Below are positions 1 through 7,647 of a stretch of 18,535 nucleotides of DNA, one piece after another. Source of the DNA: Bacteroidales bacterium (GTDB lineage Bacteria; Bacteroidota; Bacteroidia; Bacteroidales; SMBSF77). Below the pieces are notes generated by a model. That model did not search any database. It saw nothing but the letters and a program-made list of their open reading frames with translations, and was not told the origin of the DNA. The stretch is taken from assembly GCA_021106655.1 (NCBI GenBank), contig JAIOTT010000414.1, forward strand, positions 1-18,535, written 5' to 3'. Both the position numbers and the translations under genes were made by a program. Position 1 is the stretch's first letter; every line of letters starts with the position of its first letter.

Positions 1-32
1 CCTTAGAGTCTTGGAGTCTTTGTGGCAATTGA
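1..32. repeat. End of a CTTAG/CTTTGTGG-type dispersed repeat, cut by the window edge
   Basis: The first bases hold CCTTAGAGTC, then GGAGTCTTTGTGGC. The same vocabulary recurs at 3841-3893 and, on the other strand, at 7689-7714, with a weaker match near 1331-1345. It looks like a decayed copy of a short interspersed repeat. It codes for nothing visible, and its left boundary lies outside the window. Confidence 0.4.
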
Positions 33-56
33 ACTTTCAACCCTTGATTGGCGTTA

Positions 57-222
57 GTAATTATGTGGTAATTCAATAGTAATTATGTGGTAATTTTTTG
101 TAATTTATGGTAATTAGTATTAATCCCACTGATTACTCGGAGCAAATTACTATGAATTACAGCAAAGCAAATTACACGAAGTGAATTACGTCCGAAGGAC
201 AAAATTACGCAAAGCAAATTAC
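57..222. repeat. GTAATT/AATTAC array with mini-palindrome spacers
   Basis: Six GTAATT words start at 57, 68, 79, 90, 100 and 110, a spacing of 10-11 bp. Six reverse-complement AATTAC words follow at 145, 155, 170, 184, 203 and 217. The right-half spacers are mostly tiny palindromes: GCAAAGC (162-168 and 209-215), CACGAAGTG (175-183) and GTCCGAAGGAC (190-200). CTCGGAG (137-143) precedes the first AATTAC. The halves could pair as one long imperfect hairpin, and the spacers could form small stem-loops with GAA or AAA loops. The array ends 8 bp past the stop codon of the epimerase gene, so it may affect that transcript's 3' end. Units are too short for a CRISPR array. Confidence 0.75.
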
Positions 223-230
223 TTAATTCA

Positions 231-1244
231 CTAGTTAAAAAATCTTTCAATCAATTCCACATCATTCTCCCTGAATGCTTTTAAAGGCTCGGAGTGTTTT
301 AGTAAGATTTTTTTGACTGGGATTTTTACAATAGAAGTTAGTGCTCTTTTGAGAGGTGAGATATGTTGTTTCAGTCTCTCAAAATAGTCATCGATAGTAT
401 CTTGTCTGAAGTGAAGTATGTTTTCAAGATTAATTCCATCCGCATAATAGCCACAATGAAAATTCTTTTCTGCAAATGCTTTCTCAGGGAAGGTTAATTT
501 CCCAAGACCAAATATCATGAACGATTCTGACAAAAGTTTTTTATAAGTGATTCTGCAATTCTCACCACCACCGAGGTTGAAAATCTTTTTATTTAGTTCA
601 TCTTTGTGGTTGCAGGCTTTTACAAGTGCCCTGCCGGTATCTTCAGGTGTGGCAATTTCAATAGGAGTATCTAATGGCATATGAAACATCAGCTTGCTGA
701 TTTTGTGATTATTACTTCCCATAACTGCCGGCAGACGAAAGATTGTCCAGTCAAGGTTACTGTTTTTAACAATGCCTTCAGCTTTGATCTTGGTTTTTGC
801 ATATTCATCTCCAGTACTGGGAGCAAGAGGATCGCTTATCCTTATATCCGGGTTTTGTAGTCTGTCGCCATAAATGGCAATAGAAGAGCTATAAATAAAA
901 AATACGTGTGGCGAAAATTCTTCCAGGGCATTAACAAGATTTTGTGTTCCATTAACATTAACATCATTTGCCAGTTCAACTTTTTCATCAGCAAGTGGAG
1001 GAATGATTGCGGCATTGTGTATTATGATATCCTGATTCTTGCAGGCAGCTATTACCTCATCTTTACGGGTTAGATCTCCATAAACTATATTGATTTTGTT
1101 TTTATAAGGTCGAAATAGCTTTTTATTAGTTTTCGATGCTCTGCTAAAGACAGTAATATTATTGTTACCCTGATCAAGCAATTGTTTAAAAACCTGGGCA
1201 CCCACTGTTCCAGATACTCCTGTGAGTAAAATATTTTTTTTCAT
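231..1244 (-). CDS. NAD(P)-dependent epimerase/dehydratase (extended SDR family)
   Basis: This 337-residue protein has the extended short-chain dehydrogenase layout. The Rossmann nucleotide-binding motif TGVSGTVG is at residues 8-15, an acidic GDLT turn near 56-59, and HNAA near 76-79. A serine triad is at 119-121 and the catalytic YAKTK (Y148, K152) follows. The family oxidises, reduces or epimerises nucleotide sugars or related substrates with bound NAD(P) in the cytoplasm; the substrate cannot be read from sequence. The C-terminal third is typical of the variable substrate-binding domain, and the length is normal for the family. The start is an ATG without a Shine-Dalgarno site. The gene diverges from the T9SS cargo gene at 1448 and has no pathway neighbour in the window. 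Confidence 0.85.
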   Translation of the reverse strand: MKKNILLTGVSGTVGAQVFKQLLDQGNNNITVFSRASKTNKKLFRPYKNKINIVYGDLTRKDEVIAACKNQDIIIHNAAIIPPLADEKVELANDVNVNGTQNLVNALEEFSPHVFFIYSSSIAIYGDRLQNPDIRISDPLAPSTGDEYAKTKIKAEGIVKNSNLDWTIFRLPAVMGSNNHKISKLMFHMPLDTPIEIATPEDTGRALVKACNHKDELNKKIFNLGGGENCRITYKKLLSESFMIFGLGKLTFPEKAFAEKNFHCGYYADGINLENILHFRQDTIDDYFERLKQHISPLKRALTSIVKIPVKKILLKHSEPLKAFRENDVELIERFFN

Positions 1245-1434
1245 AAATTAGATTTTTGCAAAATAAAAATATTTATTAGCCGCAAAATCACTAAATAATA
1301 CAAAATTACTTTTGCTGATTCTTTTTTTTGCTTTAGTGGCAAAATTACTTCTTTTTAAGAATCGAACTTATTTCTTTTAAAATATCAGGATAATCACTAT
1401 ATTTGTAAAGGAAAAATTTTGCAAAAAATAGTAC
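1245..1434. other. Divergent intergenic region with repeat remnants
   Basis: This AT-rich spacer separates two divergently transcribed genes and must hold both promoters. It contains two CAAAATTA words (1301-1308 and 1340-1347), which read as TAATTTTG on the minus strand. They resemble the Bacteroidota -7 box for the epimerase gene but also fall inside repeat-like AAAATTAC words. TTTAGTGGCAAAAT at 1332-1345 resembles the dispersed CTTAGTGG repeat. No small gene is visible. Confidence 0.4.
1398..1405 (+). promoter_or_regulatory. Candidate Bacteroidota -7 promoter box (TATATTTG)
   Basis: TATATTTG matches the Bacteroidota consensus TAnnTTTG exactly and lies 42 bp before the ATG at 1448. I see no clear TTG at the -33 position, only TTC about 23 bp upstream, so support comes mainly from the -7 box and its position. 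Confidence 0.42.
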
Positions 1435-1440
1435 GGAGGG
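1435..1440 (+). promoter_or_regulatory. Shine-Dalgarno site that decides the start of the next gene
   Basis: GGAGGG ends 1 bp before an ATG at 1442 but 7 bp before a second in-frame ATG at 1448. Normal ribosome spacing favours the second. A clear Shine-Dalgarno site stands out here, because most other genes in the window lack one. Confidence 0.6.
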
Positions 1441-1447
1441 CATGGCA

Positions 1448-1954
1448 ATGAGAAGAATATACATATTACTTGTATTTTTTTTATTCTGTTATACAATACA
1501 CGGCCAGTCGATATCTCCATATGTCGTATCCACTAAAGGAGAATGTTTCAATAATGCCTCATCTTCCATATCCTGGACGATTGGACAGATAGCATCCAAA
1601 TCATGTTTTTCGGTTGACAATATATTGACACAGGGATTTCAGCAACCTTATTACTACGATCCATCAGATATTCCCGAACAGAAATCTTCAAAAACGGAAT
1701 TTCAGATATATCCAAACCCTACAAACGATTTTGTTAATGTGATATATTTCACAGAAATTAAAACAAAACTTAACATTGAAGTCAGGGATTTGTTAGGGAA
1801 TATTGTTAAACCTGACACTGAGGCAATGTCAGGTCCTCTCGAGGAGAGGTTAGTGATAAAAATGCGTGATCTTCCATCAGGAGTGTATCTCATTAAGATA
1901 TTCGCTATGAATGCATCTTTTGTCAAAACCTATAAAATTATTAAAATAGAATAA
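1448..1954 (+). CDS. Small secreted protein with T9SS type A sorting domain
   Basis: From the ATG at 1448 the protein has 168 residues. It opens with a signal peptide (MRRIYILLVFFLFCYTIHGQ). Residues about 20-70 form a small region containing ISWTIGQ and LTQGFQQP, a pattern I associate with many short Bacteroidota T9SS cargos. The C-terminal 80 residues match the type A sorting domain: IYPNPTNDFVNV, then VRDLLGNIV, then LPSGVYLIKI and a basic tail. This domain directs export through the outer membrane by T9SS and is usually removed on attachment or release. The passenger is tiny, so the function is unknown. A 63-bp gap leads to the next gene on the same strand, so the two may be co-transcribed. 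An ATG at 1442 would add two residues. Confidence 0.8.
   Translation: MRRIYILLVFFLFCYTIHGQSISPYVVSTKGECFNNASSSISWTIGQIASKSCFSVDNILTQGFQQPYYYDPSDIPEQKSSKTEFQIYPNPTNDFVNVIYFTEIKTKLNIEVRDLLGNIVKPDTEAMSGPLEERLVIKMRDLPSGVYLIKIFAMNASFVKTYKIIKIE
1811..1849 (+). other. Two adjacent perfect hairpins inside a coding region
   Basis: CCTGACA (1811-1817) pairs with TGTCAGG (1827-1833). One base later CCTCTC (1835-1840) pairs with GAGAGG (1844-1849) across a GAG loop. Both are perfect stems within the sorting-domain coding sequence, over residues KPDTEAMSGPLEER. They may be chance or may slow translation or transcript decay. Confidence 0.4.
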
Positions 1955-1959
1955 GTAGA

Positions 1960-1983
1960 AACTGACGGGTTAACCACTCAGTT
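1960..1983 (+). terminator. Intergenic hairpin, possible weak terminator or attenuator
   Basis: AACTGA (1960-1965) can pair with TCAGTT (1978-1983), with an inner GG/CC pairing inside GGTTAACC. It starts six bases after a stop codon, but no T-tract follows, so it is not a classic intrinsic terminator. It could be an RNA-stability or attenuating hairpin between the two genes. Confidence 0.3.
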
Positions 1984-2017
1984 AAGAGATAAATAATTAG
2001 TATAAAAATATAAACTC

Positions 2018-3793
2018 ATGAAAAATAATGTAGTATATGTCGTATTGTTAGCATTATTGTTTTTCTTTCAGCAGCAATTAAATTCCCAAACTCCACAGGG
2101 ATTAAATTACCAGGCGGTAGCGCGCGATGCGAATGGACTTCCTTTGACGAGTGAGCCAATAAGTATTCGTGTTAGTATATTGACAGGATCGGCAAGCGGT
2201 AGTTCTGTCTATACTGAAACACATGACCTTTCAACAAATAGTCTTGGATTATTCACATTAATAATAGGAGAGGGTGTGAGTTCTGATGACTTTTCTGCTA
2301 TTGACTGGGCAACAGGTGGAGGTAAGTGGTTACAAATTGAAATGGATGTTACAGGAGGAAGCAATTATCTGTTGATGGGTACTTCTCAATTGCTAAGTGT
2401 CCCATATGCTTTGTTTGCACAGAATGCTTCCAATGGGTCGAGTCAGTGGAATTCTACTGCAAACGGGATATTCTATAATTCAGGTAGTATTGGAGTTGGA
2501 ACCAATTCGCCAGATCCTTCATCTGTTGCAGATTTCTCATCCGACTCACAAGGTTTATTGCTTCCAAGGCTTACACAGGTGCAAAGGGATTCAATTTTCT
2601 TTCCGGCTACCGGCCTTGTTATTTATAATAAGACAACTGATTGTATTAATATTTTTAAACAGCAGGGCTGGTGGGAGATCTGTGGTAACTGTCTTTTACC
2701 AAATACCCCAACAGCCTCCAGCAATCAGCCTGTTTGTGAAGGTGATACATTGAAATTGTTTGCTTCGCCGATTGCCGGGGCCATGTATAATTGGTCTGGC
2801 CCAAATGGTTTTACTTCAAATCAAAAGGATCCTATGATCATTAATTGTTCTCTCGCTGATACGGGTGTTTATAGTGTGTATACTTCAAATATTTGTGGAA
2901 ACAGTTCACCAGCAACAACAAATGTTGTTATAGATCCTTCACCTACACCTGCAGATGCAGGACCAGATCAAACAGCTGTATCCGGAACTACTGCTCAACT
3001 AGCCGGAAATATCCCAGTTTTTGGATCAGGCCTTTGGTCAATACTGAGTGGAAGTGGAGGAAATATAAATGATTCAACCTCTCCGGCAAGTTTATTCACA
3101 GGAATACAGGATAGCACATATTTTTTACGTTGGACAATTTCAAATAATTGCGGAATTTCAACTGATGATGTAATTATTGGATTTTCGTCTCCCTGGGTTT
3201 GTGGGGATACCATTACTGACCCTCGCGACGGGCAGAGATATGGCACAGTTCAAATAGGTACACAGTGCTGGATGTCACAAAATATGAATATTGGTACAAG
3301 AATTAATGCAAGTCTAACGATGACAGATAACAGTATTTTTGAAAAATATTGCTATAATAATGATTCAAGTATTTGTCTTACAAATGGAGGATTATATCAG
3401 TGGGGAGAGACGATGCAATATGATACAACTGAAAGCACACAGGGTATTTGTCCCCAGGGATGGCATGTTTGCAGTGATCAGGAATTTAAGGACCTTGAGA
3501 TGGCTTTAGGGATGACACAGGCCCAGGCTGACTTAGGCAATGCATGGAGAGGAACAGATCAGGGGACACAGTTGCAAGTAGGTGGTGGCTCAGGATATGA
3601 GTGCTTGTTGTCAGGCAATGCAGGTTATGGTTCATTTGGATTATTGGGTAATTATGAGTATAACTGGACAACTACAGAAGCCGGTACTGTATACGCATGG
3701 AGAAGGTGTATCAGGTTAGGTGATCCGAGATCAGGTAGATGGAATACATTTCCAAAAGCTTATGGGTTTTCGGTTAGATGTTTGAAGAATTAG
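2018..3793 (+). CDS. Secreted mosaic protein with C-terminal FISUMP domain
   Basis: This 591-residue protein begins with a signal peptide ending near NSQ (residue 23). Residues about 24-140 (TPQGLNYQAVARDANG to SVPYALFAQNA) form an N-terminal domain common in large Bacteroidota surface proteins. Residues about 150-225 contain GSIGVGTNSP and FSSDSQGLLLPRLT, resembling tail-fibre-like leaders. Two Ig/PKD-like segments follow: VCEGDTLKLFASP near 240, and a stretch opening ADAGPDQTAVSG near 315. Residues about 396-591 are a FISUMP domain (Fibrobacter succinogenes major paralogous domain), seen in GTQCWMSQNMNIGTRI, GGLYQWGE, GICPQGWHVCSDQEF and the ending GFSVRCLKN. It is presumably exported and surface-associated; adhesion is inferred, not shown. 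No T9SS sorting domain is present, unlike its upstream neighbour. No Shine-Dalgarno site is seen. Confidence 0.82.
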   Translation: MKNNVVYVVLLALLFFFQQQLNSQTPQGLNYQAVARDANGLPLTSEPISIRVSILTGSASGSSVYTETHDLSTNSLGLFTLIIGEGVSSDDFSAIDWATGGGKWLQIEMDVTGGSNYLLMGTSQLLSVPYALFAQNASNGSSQWNSTANGIFYNSGSIGVGTNSPDPSSVADFSSDSQGLLLPRLTQVQRDSIFFPATGLVIYNKTTDCINIFKQQGWWEICGNCLLPNTPTASSNQPVCEGDTLKLFASPIAGAMYNWSGPNGFTSNQKDPMIINCSLADTGVYSVYTSNICGNSSPATTNVVIDPSPTPADAGPDQTAVSGTTAQLAGNIPVFGSGLWSILSGSGGNINDSTSPASLFTGIQDSTYFLRWTISNNCGISTDDVIIGFSSPWVCGDTITDPRDGQRYGTVQIGTQCWMSQNMNIGTRINASLTMTDNSIFEKYCYNNDSSICLTNGGLYQWGETMQYDTTESTQGICPQGWHVCSDQEFKDLEMALGMTQAQADLGNAWRGTDQGTQLQVGGGSGYECLLSGNAGYGSFGLLGNYEYNWTTTEAGTVYAWRRCIRLGDPRSGRWNTFPKAYGFSVRCLKN

Positions 3794-3953
3794 GTGAGTA
3801 AGTTGATTAGTTAATTAGGTCATTAGTTTAGTAATGATATTATCCTTAGTGTACCTTAGTGAAGTACTTTGTGTATCCTTAGTGGTAAAAAAATATTCTC
3901 AGTTTTTGATTTAAAAATTAATATTAAAGATTTTATAGAGAAACAAATAAAAT
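3794..3953. repeat. Spacer with clustered CCTTAGTG repeats
   Basis: After a TTAG-rich stretch, positions 3841-3893 contain CCTTAGTG three times (near 3844, 3854 and 3877), interleaved with CTTTGTG and ending in GGTAAAAAAA. The motif belongs with the repeat at the window start and the reverse copy at 7689-7714. The rest is AT-rich leader for the lipoprotein gene. TACTTTG at 3865 is one base short of the TAnnTTTG box. Confidence 0.45.
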
Positions 3954-4325
3954 ATGAGAAAGAGATTTAATAATTTATCAGGTGTCGGTATTTTATCTAT
4001 TGTATTTTTCTTTGCTGGAAGTTGTATTATTTCTTGCGATAAGAAAGATGACAACAATCCTGACAGCATAGTCTTTTCTGATCTTTTTGCGGAAAACGAT
4101 ACTGTGTTTATAGGGGATACCACTATGGTTACTGCAGTGGCAACAGGAGAGGAGCTTGCATATATATGGTCTGCCTCCAAAGGTGATATTGACGGTTATG
4201 GCAACAAAGTTAAATATCTGGCACCTCCTTGTCAGCCGGGCGATTTTACAATTAGCTGTATGGTGAAGGATAAGTCGGATAACGAAAAGACAAAGTCAAT
4301 CACCATCAATGTTAAACTCCCTTAA
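3954..4325 (+). CDS. Predicted surface-exposed Ig-like lipoprotein
   Basis: This 123-residue protein has a basic N-terminus, a hydrophobic segment and a lipobox. IISC places the lipidated cysteine at residue 28; AGSC at 24 is a weaker alternative. The next residues, DKKDDN, resemble the Bacteroidota lipoprotein export signal (Lys followed by two acidic residues), which sends lipoproteins to the cell surface. The remaining 90 residues look like one Ig- or PKD-like beta-sandwich, with a WSASKGDIDGYGN loop near 77-89, GDFTISCMVKD, and SITINVKLP at the end. The start is an ATG without a clear Shine-Dalgarno. The stop lies 3 bp before the barrel gene, so the two are almost surely translated from one mRNA and may work as a pair. 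No enzymatic motif is visible. Confidence 0.72.
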   Translation: MRKRFNNLSGVGILSIVFFFAGSCIISCDKKDDNNPDSIVFSDLFAENDTVFIGDTTMVTAVATGEELAYIWSASKGDIDGYGNKVKYLAPPCQPGDFTISCMVKDKSDNEKTKSITINVKLP

Positions 4326-4328
4326 AAG

Positions 4329-5309
4329 ATGCGTACGCTGATAATTTTTCTGTGTTTAAATTGCGTAAGCGGGAATGTGATATCACAGTGTTTTTCTTCT
4401 CCGGGCAATCCTATTGGCGGAACGGCCAATACTGGAATTCTTCATAAAAATGCTTTAAGAGTTATCACATTTTACAGATATAGTATTTCTGACAGGTATT
4501 TTGAGGGTGACCAGAAAGTTGATATGGTAAAGGTTGATAAAGCTATATATAACTATGTAGGAACTATTCTGGGATATGGTATCAGTAATAAGCTGACCCT
4601 GGAAACAGAATTTGGCTATTTTATTAATAAGAAGCAATGGTTTAATGAAAATTTGAATTTAGTTGAACCGCTTAAAGAAGGCTATGGTTTTTCCAATGCC
4701 GTAATATCAGCAAAATTAAATATCTATAAAAATGCTGAGAAAAGATTTGGCATAACGACGTCTGCAGGAGCCAAGATACCAATGCGTCAACACGCTCTGA
4801 TAGTTAATAATACTGAATTATCAACAGACCTGCAGCCATCAACCGGTTCATACGGAATAGTTATTCAGACTTTTATTTTAAAAGAGAAACCTTTCCAGGC
4901 CCTGCGCTTTTTCCTGCTTAACCGTTGTGAGTTTAACTTTGCCAGCAGTCCGGATTTTTTTCTTAATGGTGTTCAGCAAAAATTTGGAAATATGTTTTAT
5001 ACATCCTTTATCATTTCCAAACATCTTCACTTCAGGCATGAATGGCTTACCGAAAACTGGACGGCAATTTTACAGATCAGAAACGAAGTAAGGGCAAAGG
5101 ATAGACAGGATGGCGAGATCATGGACGAAAGCGGAAACTGCTCTTTTTTTGTTTCTCCACAATTAAATTATACTCACCAGGGAAAATGGAATATTTCAGC
5201 TCTGCTTGATTTTCCGGTATATCAGTATTTGAATGGAGTACAATTGGCAGGGAAGTTTGCTTTTTCAGTTAGTATCACGAGAGATTTTATTAGAAAAGAG
5301 GATAAATGA
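4329..5309 (+). CDS. Outer-membrane beta-barrel protein of unknown function
   Basis: The 326-residue product starts with a signal peptide (MRTLIIFLCLNCVSGNVISQ) followed by CFSSPGNPIGGTANTG. The rest alternates short polar and aromatic-rich segments such as ALRVITFYRYSIS, LTLETEFGYFIN, SAGAKIPM, LNYTHQGKWNISALLDFPVY and the terminal FAFSVSITRDF, as in an outer-membrane barrel of roughly 12-14 strands. No catalytic motif is visible, and I cannot assign a transported substrate. Some porin-like families (Phenol_MetA_deg-type) have a similar look. It follows the lipoprotein gene by 3 bp and is probably co-translated with it, so a barrel with a surface lipoprotein partner is a reasonable inference. 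Its TGA directly abuts the convergent stop of the next gene. Confidence 0.68.
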   Translation: MRTLIIFLCLNCVSGNVISQCFSSPGNPIGGTANTGILHKNALRVITFYRYSISDRYFEGDQKVDMVKVDKAIYNYVGTILGYGISNKLTLETEFGYFINKKQWFNENLNLVEPLKEGYGFSNAVISAKLNIYKNAEKRFGITTSAGAKIPMRQHALIVNNTELSTDLQPSTGSYGIVIQTFILKEKPFQALRFFLLNRCEFNFASSPDFFLNGVQQKFGNMFYTSFIISKHLHFRHEWLTENWTAILQIRNEVRAKDRQDGEIMDESGNCSFFVSPQLNYTHQGKWNISALLDFPVYQYLNGVQLAGKFAFSVSITRDFIRKEDK

Positions 5310-7619
5310 TCACTTTTCAATTACATTAGCTGAGATGAAAATATTTTTCACCCCATCTTTTGTATTCAGGTATATAGTCAGGAATTCATTTTGCTCTCCC
5401 ATGGTATCATGCGTATCAAAGTATACTTTTATGTCAATTGAGTTTCCCGGTTGCACTGGTCCCTCAGGTAGTTCGAATATTGTACATCCACAGCTTGGTT
5501 CAATATTTGAAATGATCAGGTCATTAACACCAATGTTTGTTATTTGAAGCGAGAAGGAGGCTTGCTCACCATAAACGACATTGCCAAAATCAATAAAATC
5601 TTCATTTAATTTAATCTCTGTTGTCTTATCATTACCTGTATGTACATTATTATTATCAGAGCTGTACATGATAATTTGTATTCTTCTTTCAAGAGCAGCC
5701 GCCCTGCTATAAACGGCATTTCTTTTGTCGTTAGGGTTATCACTTACTTCAGCTGCTGCCTGCTCTTCACCAATGGGGACTTCATGAATTTCAAGCATAG
5801 CTTCTACATTATCTGTACTACTCAGGTATTTATTAAAAATCCCTTTATTATATTCATAAATAAAATTCTTCAGACTGGATATTCTCCTTTTAGCAAGATT
5901 AATATTGTACTCTTTTGTATTTAATGGACTTGTATAGCCTTTGACAGTAATTTTAACTTGACTTCCTTTTCTAAGGTCTTTCAGAAGTAAACGTGCAAAT
6001 TCATTCAGATCGCTGAACCCATGTGACAATTCATTTTCGAAAAATGCTTCAATGTCTTGTTGAGCCTTAAGTTTTTCTTCTCCGGTCAATCCTTGGGAAT
6101 ACTCTTTTTTGTATTTGTTTTTTAAGGAAAAGTAGTTTGATAAGGCATTTTCATAATTTTTATTTGTTGTTGTTTTGGTAGTCCTTGGGTCGGGTTCATC
6201 ATTATGAAAATAAAGTGTAAGTGGAAGAAGTTGTCTTATCGTTTGTTCAATATCAGTTGTATCTATTGATAAAAGGACTGAATCCTTAACTTCTATTCTG
6301 TTTCTTCGGTCATAGAAATAAAGATCGTTGCAGCATGTTTCACCTTTAATGAAAAAGGATCCTGGGCGGTTAGAGGTAAAATATCCTGTTGAATCATCAG
6401 AATTAATTGTAAAATACAGATCATTATAACTTGAATTTAACGGGTGTCCAATGTTTTCAGCTGCATTTCTTTTTCTTTGTCCTCCGGAGGAACGAAAAAC
6501 ATCAAATCCTCCAAATCCTATTTGCCAGTCTGAGCTGAAATAGAATGTGCTGGTTTTGTAATGATAAAATGGTGTGATCTCATTTCCGGGAGTATTGACA
6601 TTACGACCTGCATTAAAAGGGCTATAGAACTTACCTCTCCTAATCCTTGAATACCAGATATCTAAATTTCCCTGACCTCCCGGCCTGTCAGAAACAAAAT
6701 ACAATACATCATCATTTTCACCTTCAACAATAAAAGGATGAGTGGAGGTGTAGCCATGCATATTGATCATATTATTAAGCTTTTCGGGCTTTTCCCATAT
6801 TCCCTCTTTGTAAGTGCTTCGGTATATTTCGCATCTTAGACCTGAGAAATCTATGGCCTGGCATTTAGTGAAGTATGCCGTTTTATGATCGCGTGTAAAT
6901 GAAATGTTTGCAGTATGAACTCCTGTTTCATTTAAAACCCGGCTGAACGATTCAGGAGTTTTATATTCTGTTTCGTTTATTATTGAAGAATAAACCTTTG
7001 ACTGGAACAGATCAGGGACCATGGGGACAGATTCATCGGAAACAACATATCTTAAAGACGAGAAAACGAGCAAGCTGTCCTTGAGTTGAACAGCTCCAAA
7101 TTCTGAATAAGGAGAGTTTATTTCATGGCTAAGGTGTTCAATGTTTACCTTTATCGAGTCGTTAAGGTTGTTAACAGCAAAATCGCAGGCTTCAATTTCG
7201 ACATTGGCTTTTTTAGAGAAATAATCTCTGTCTAATCTGTGTTTTGAATAGTATTTAGTGAATATCTCTTTTGCTTCCGGATACCTGCCGATATCTTTAA
7301 GCATCAATGCATTATAGAAGATGCTAAGTGGAAACTTTTCTTTTTCATCTTTTCCTGTAACATATGCATACCATATGGCTGCTTCTGAGTAATTATTGAA
7401 GAGTCTGCAGGATTCTGCATATTTGTAGGCGATATTTAACTTGCTTGTATCCTTTAACAGTACTTTATAATAATATATTGAAGCGCCATAATAATCTCCA
7501 TCTTTGAAGGCCTCATCAGCCATGTTTATGTCATCCTTAATAATCTGGGAGAAGCCAGGCTTTAGAATTGCAAAACAGCTGAGTACTAATATTGATATGA
7601 TTGTTTTTTTTGCAGTCAT
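5310..7619 (-). CDS. Envelope protein with TPR, PD40 propeller, OmpA-like and DUF1573-like domains
   Basis: From the ATG at 7619 the protein has 769 residues. A longer reading from a TTG at 7652 would only add residues before the signal peptide (MTAKKTIISILVLSC to GFSQ). Residues about 30-140 are TPR-like (ADEAFKDGDYYGASIYYYKVL; IFYNALMLKDIGRYPEAKEIF). Residues about 170-440 hold PD40/WD40-like blades (VLYFVSDRPGGQGNLDIWYS; FYFSSDWQIGFGGFDVFRSS; GYFTSNRPGS). A divergent OmpA-like domain spans about 525-650 (GYTSPLNTKEYNINLAKRRI; ALERRIQI). The C-terminus, about 665-769, resembles DUF1573/ASH (DFGNVVYGEQASFSLQI; SCGCT near 709; QPGNSIDIKVYFD). TPR-PD40-OmpA architecture recalls the T9SS protein PorE and related envelope proteins. 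The usual peptidoglycan-binding Asp in GYTD is Ser here (S564). A role in anchoring T9SS or its cargo is inferred. Confidence 0.75.
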   Translation of the reverse strand: MTAKKTIISILVLSCFAILKPGFSQIIKDDINMADEAFKDGDYYGASIYYYKVLLKDTSKLNIAYKYAESCRLFNNYSEAAIWYAYVTGKDEKEKFPLSIFYNALMLKDIGRYPEAKEIFTKYYSKHRLDRDYFSKKANVEIEACDFAVNNLNDSIKVNIEHLSHEINSPYSEFGAVQLKDSLLVFSSLRYVVSDESVPMVPDLFQSKVYSSIINETEYKTPESFSRVLNETGVHTANISFTRDHKTAYFTKCQAIDFSGLRCEIYRSTYKEGIWEKPEKLNNMINMHGYTSTHPFIVEGENDDVLYFVSDRPGGQGNLDIWYSRIRRGKFYSPFNAGRNVNTPGNEITPFYHYKTSTFYFSSDWQIGFGGFDVFRSSGGQRKRNAAENIGHPLNSSYNDLYFTINSDDSTGYFTSNRPGSFFIKGETCCNDLYFYDRRNRIEVKDSVLLSIDTTDIEQTIRQLLPLTLYFHNDEPDPRTTKTTTNKNYENALSNYFSLKNKYKKEYSQGLTGEEKLKAQQDIEAFFENELSHGFSDLNEFARLLLKDLRKGSQVKITVKGYTSPLNTKEYNINLAKRRISSLKNFIYEYNKGIFNKYLSSTDNVEAMLEIHEVPIGEEQAAAEVSDNPNDKRNAVYSRAAALERRIQIIMYSSDNNNVHTGNDKTTEIKLNEDFIDFGNVVYGEQASFSLQITNIGVNDLIISNIEPSCGCTIFELPEGPVQPGNSIDIKVYFDTHDTMGEQNEFLTIYLNTKDGVKNIFISANVIEK

Positions 7620-7639
7620 TATTATAGATTCATCGTCCC

Positions 7640-7647
7640 CAAAGATA
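7640..7647 (-). promoter_or_regulatory. Candidate -7 promoter box for the OmpA/PD40 gene
   Basis: On the minus strand these bases read TATCTTTG, matching TAnnTTTG, 20 bp before the ATG at 7619. The implied leader is short. No TTG is visible at the -33 position. This also supports the ATG at 7619 over the upstream TTG, because the box lies between the two. Confidence 0.33.

Noticed and set aside
57..222. Possible CRISPR array
   Set aside because: The repeated word is only 6 bp and the spacers 4-13 bp, with reversal in the middle. No cas gene is nearby.
1960..1983. Strong intrinsic terminator after the small type A cargo
   Set aside because: The hairpin is short and no T-run follows, so it is kept only as a weak hairpin.
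2397..2753. Overlapping frame of 118 codons inside the FISUMP gene
   Set aside because: It has no signal peptide or recognisable domain and lies wholly inside a well-supported gene with clear conserved motifs.
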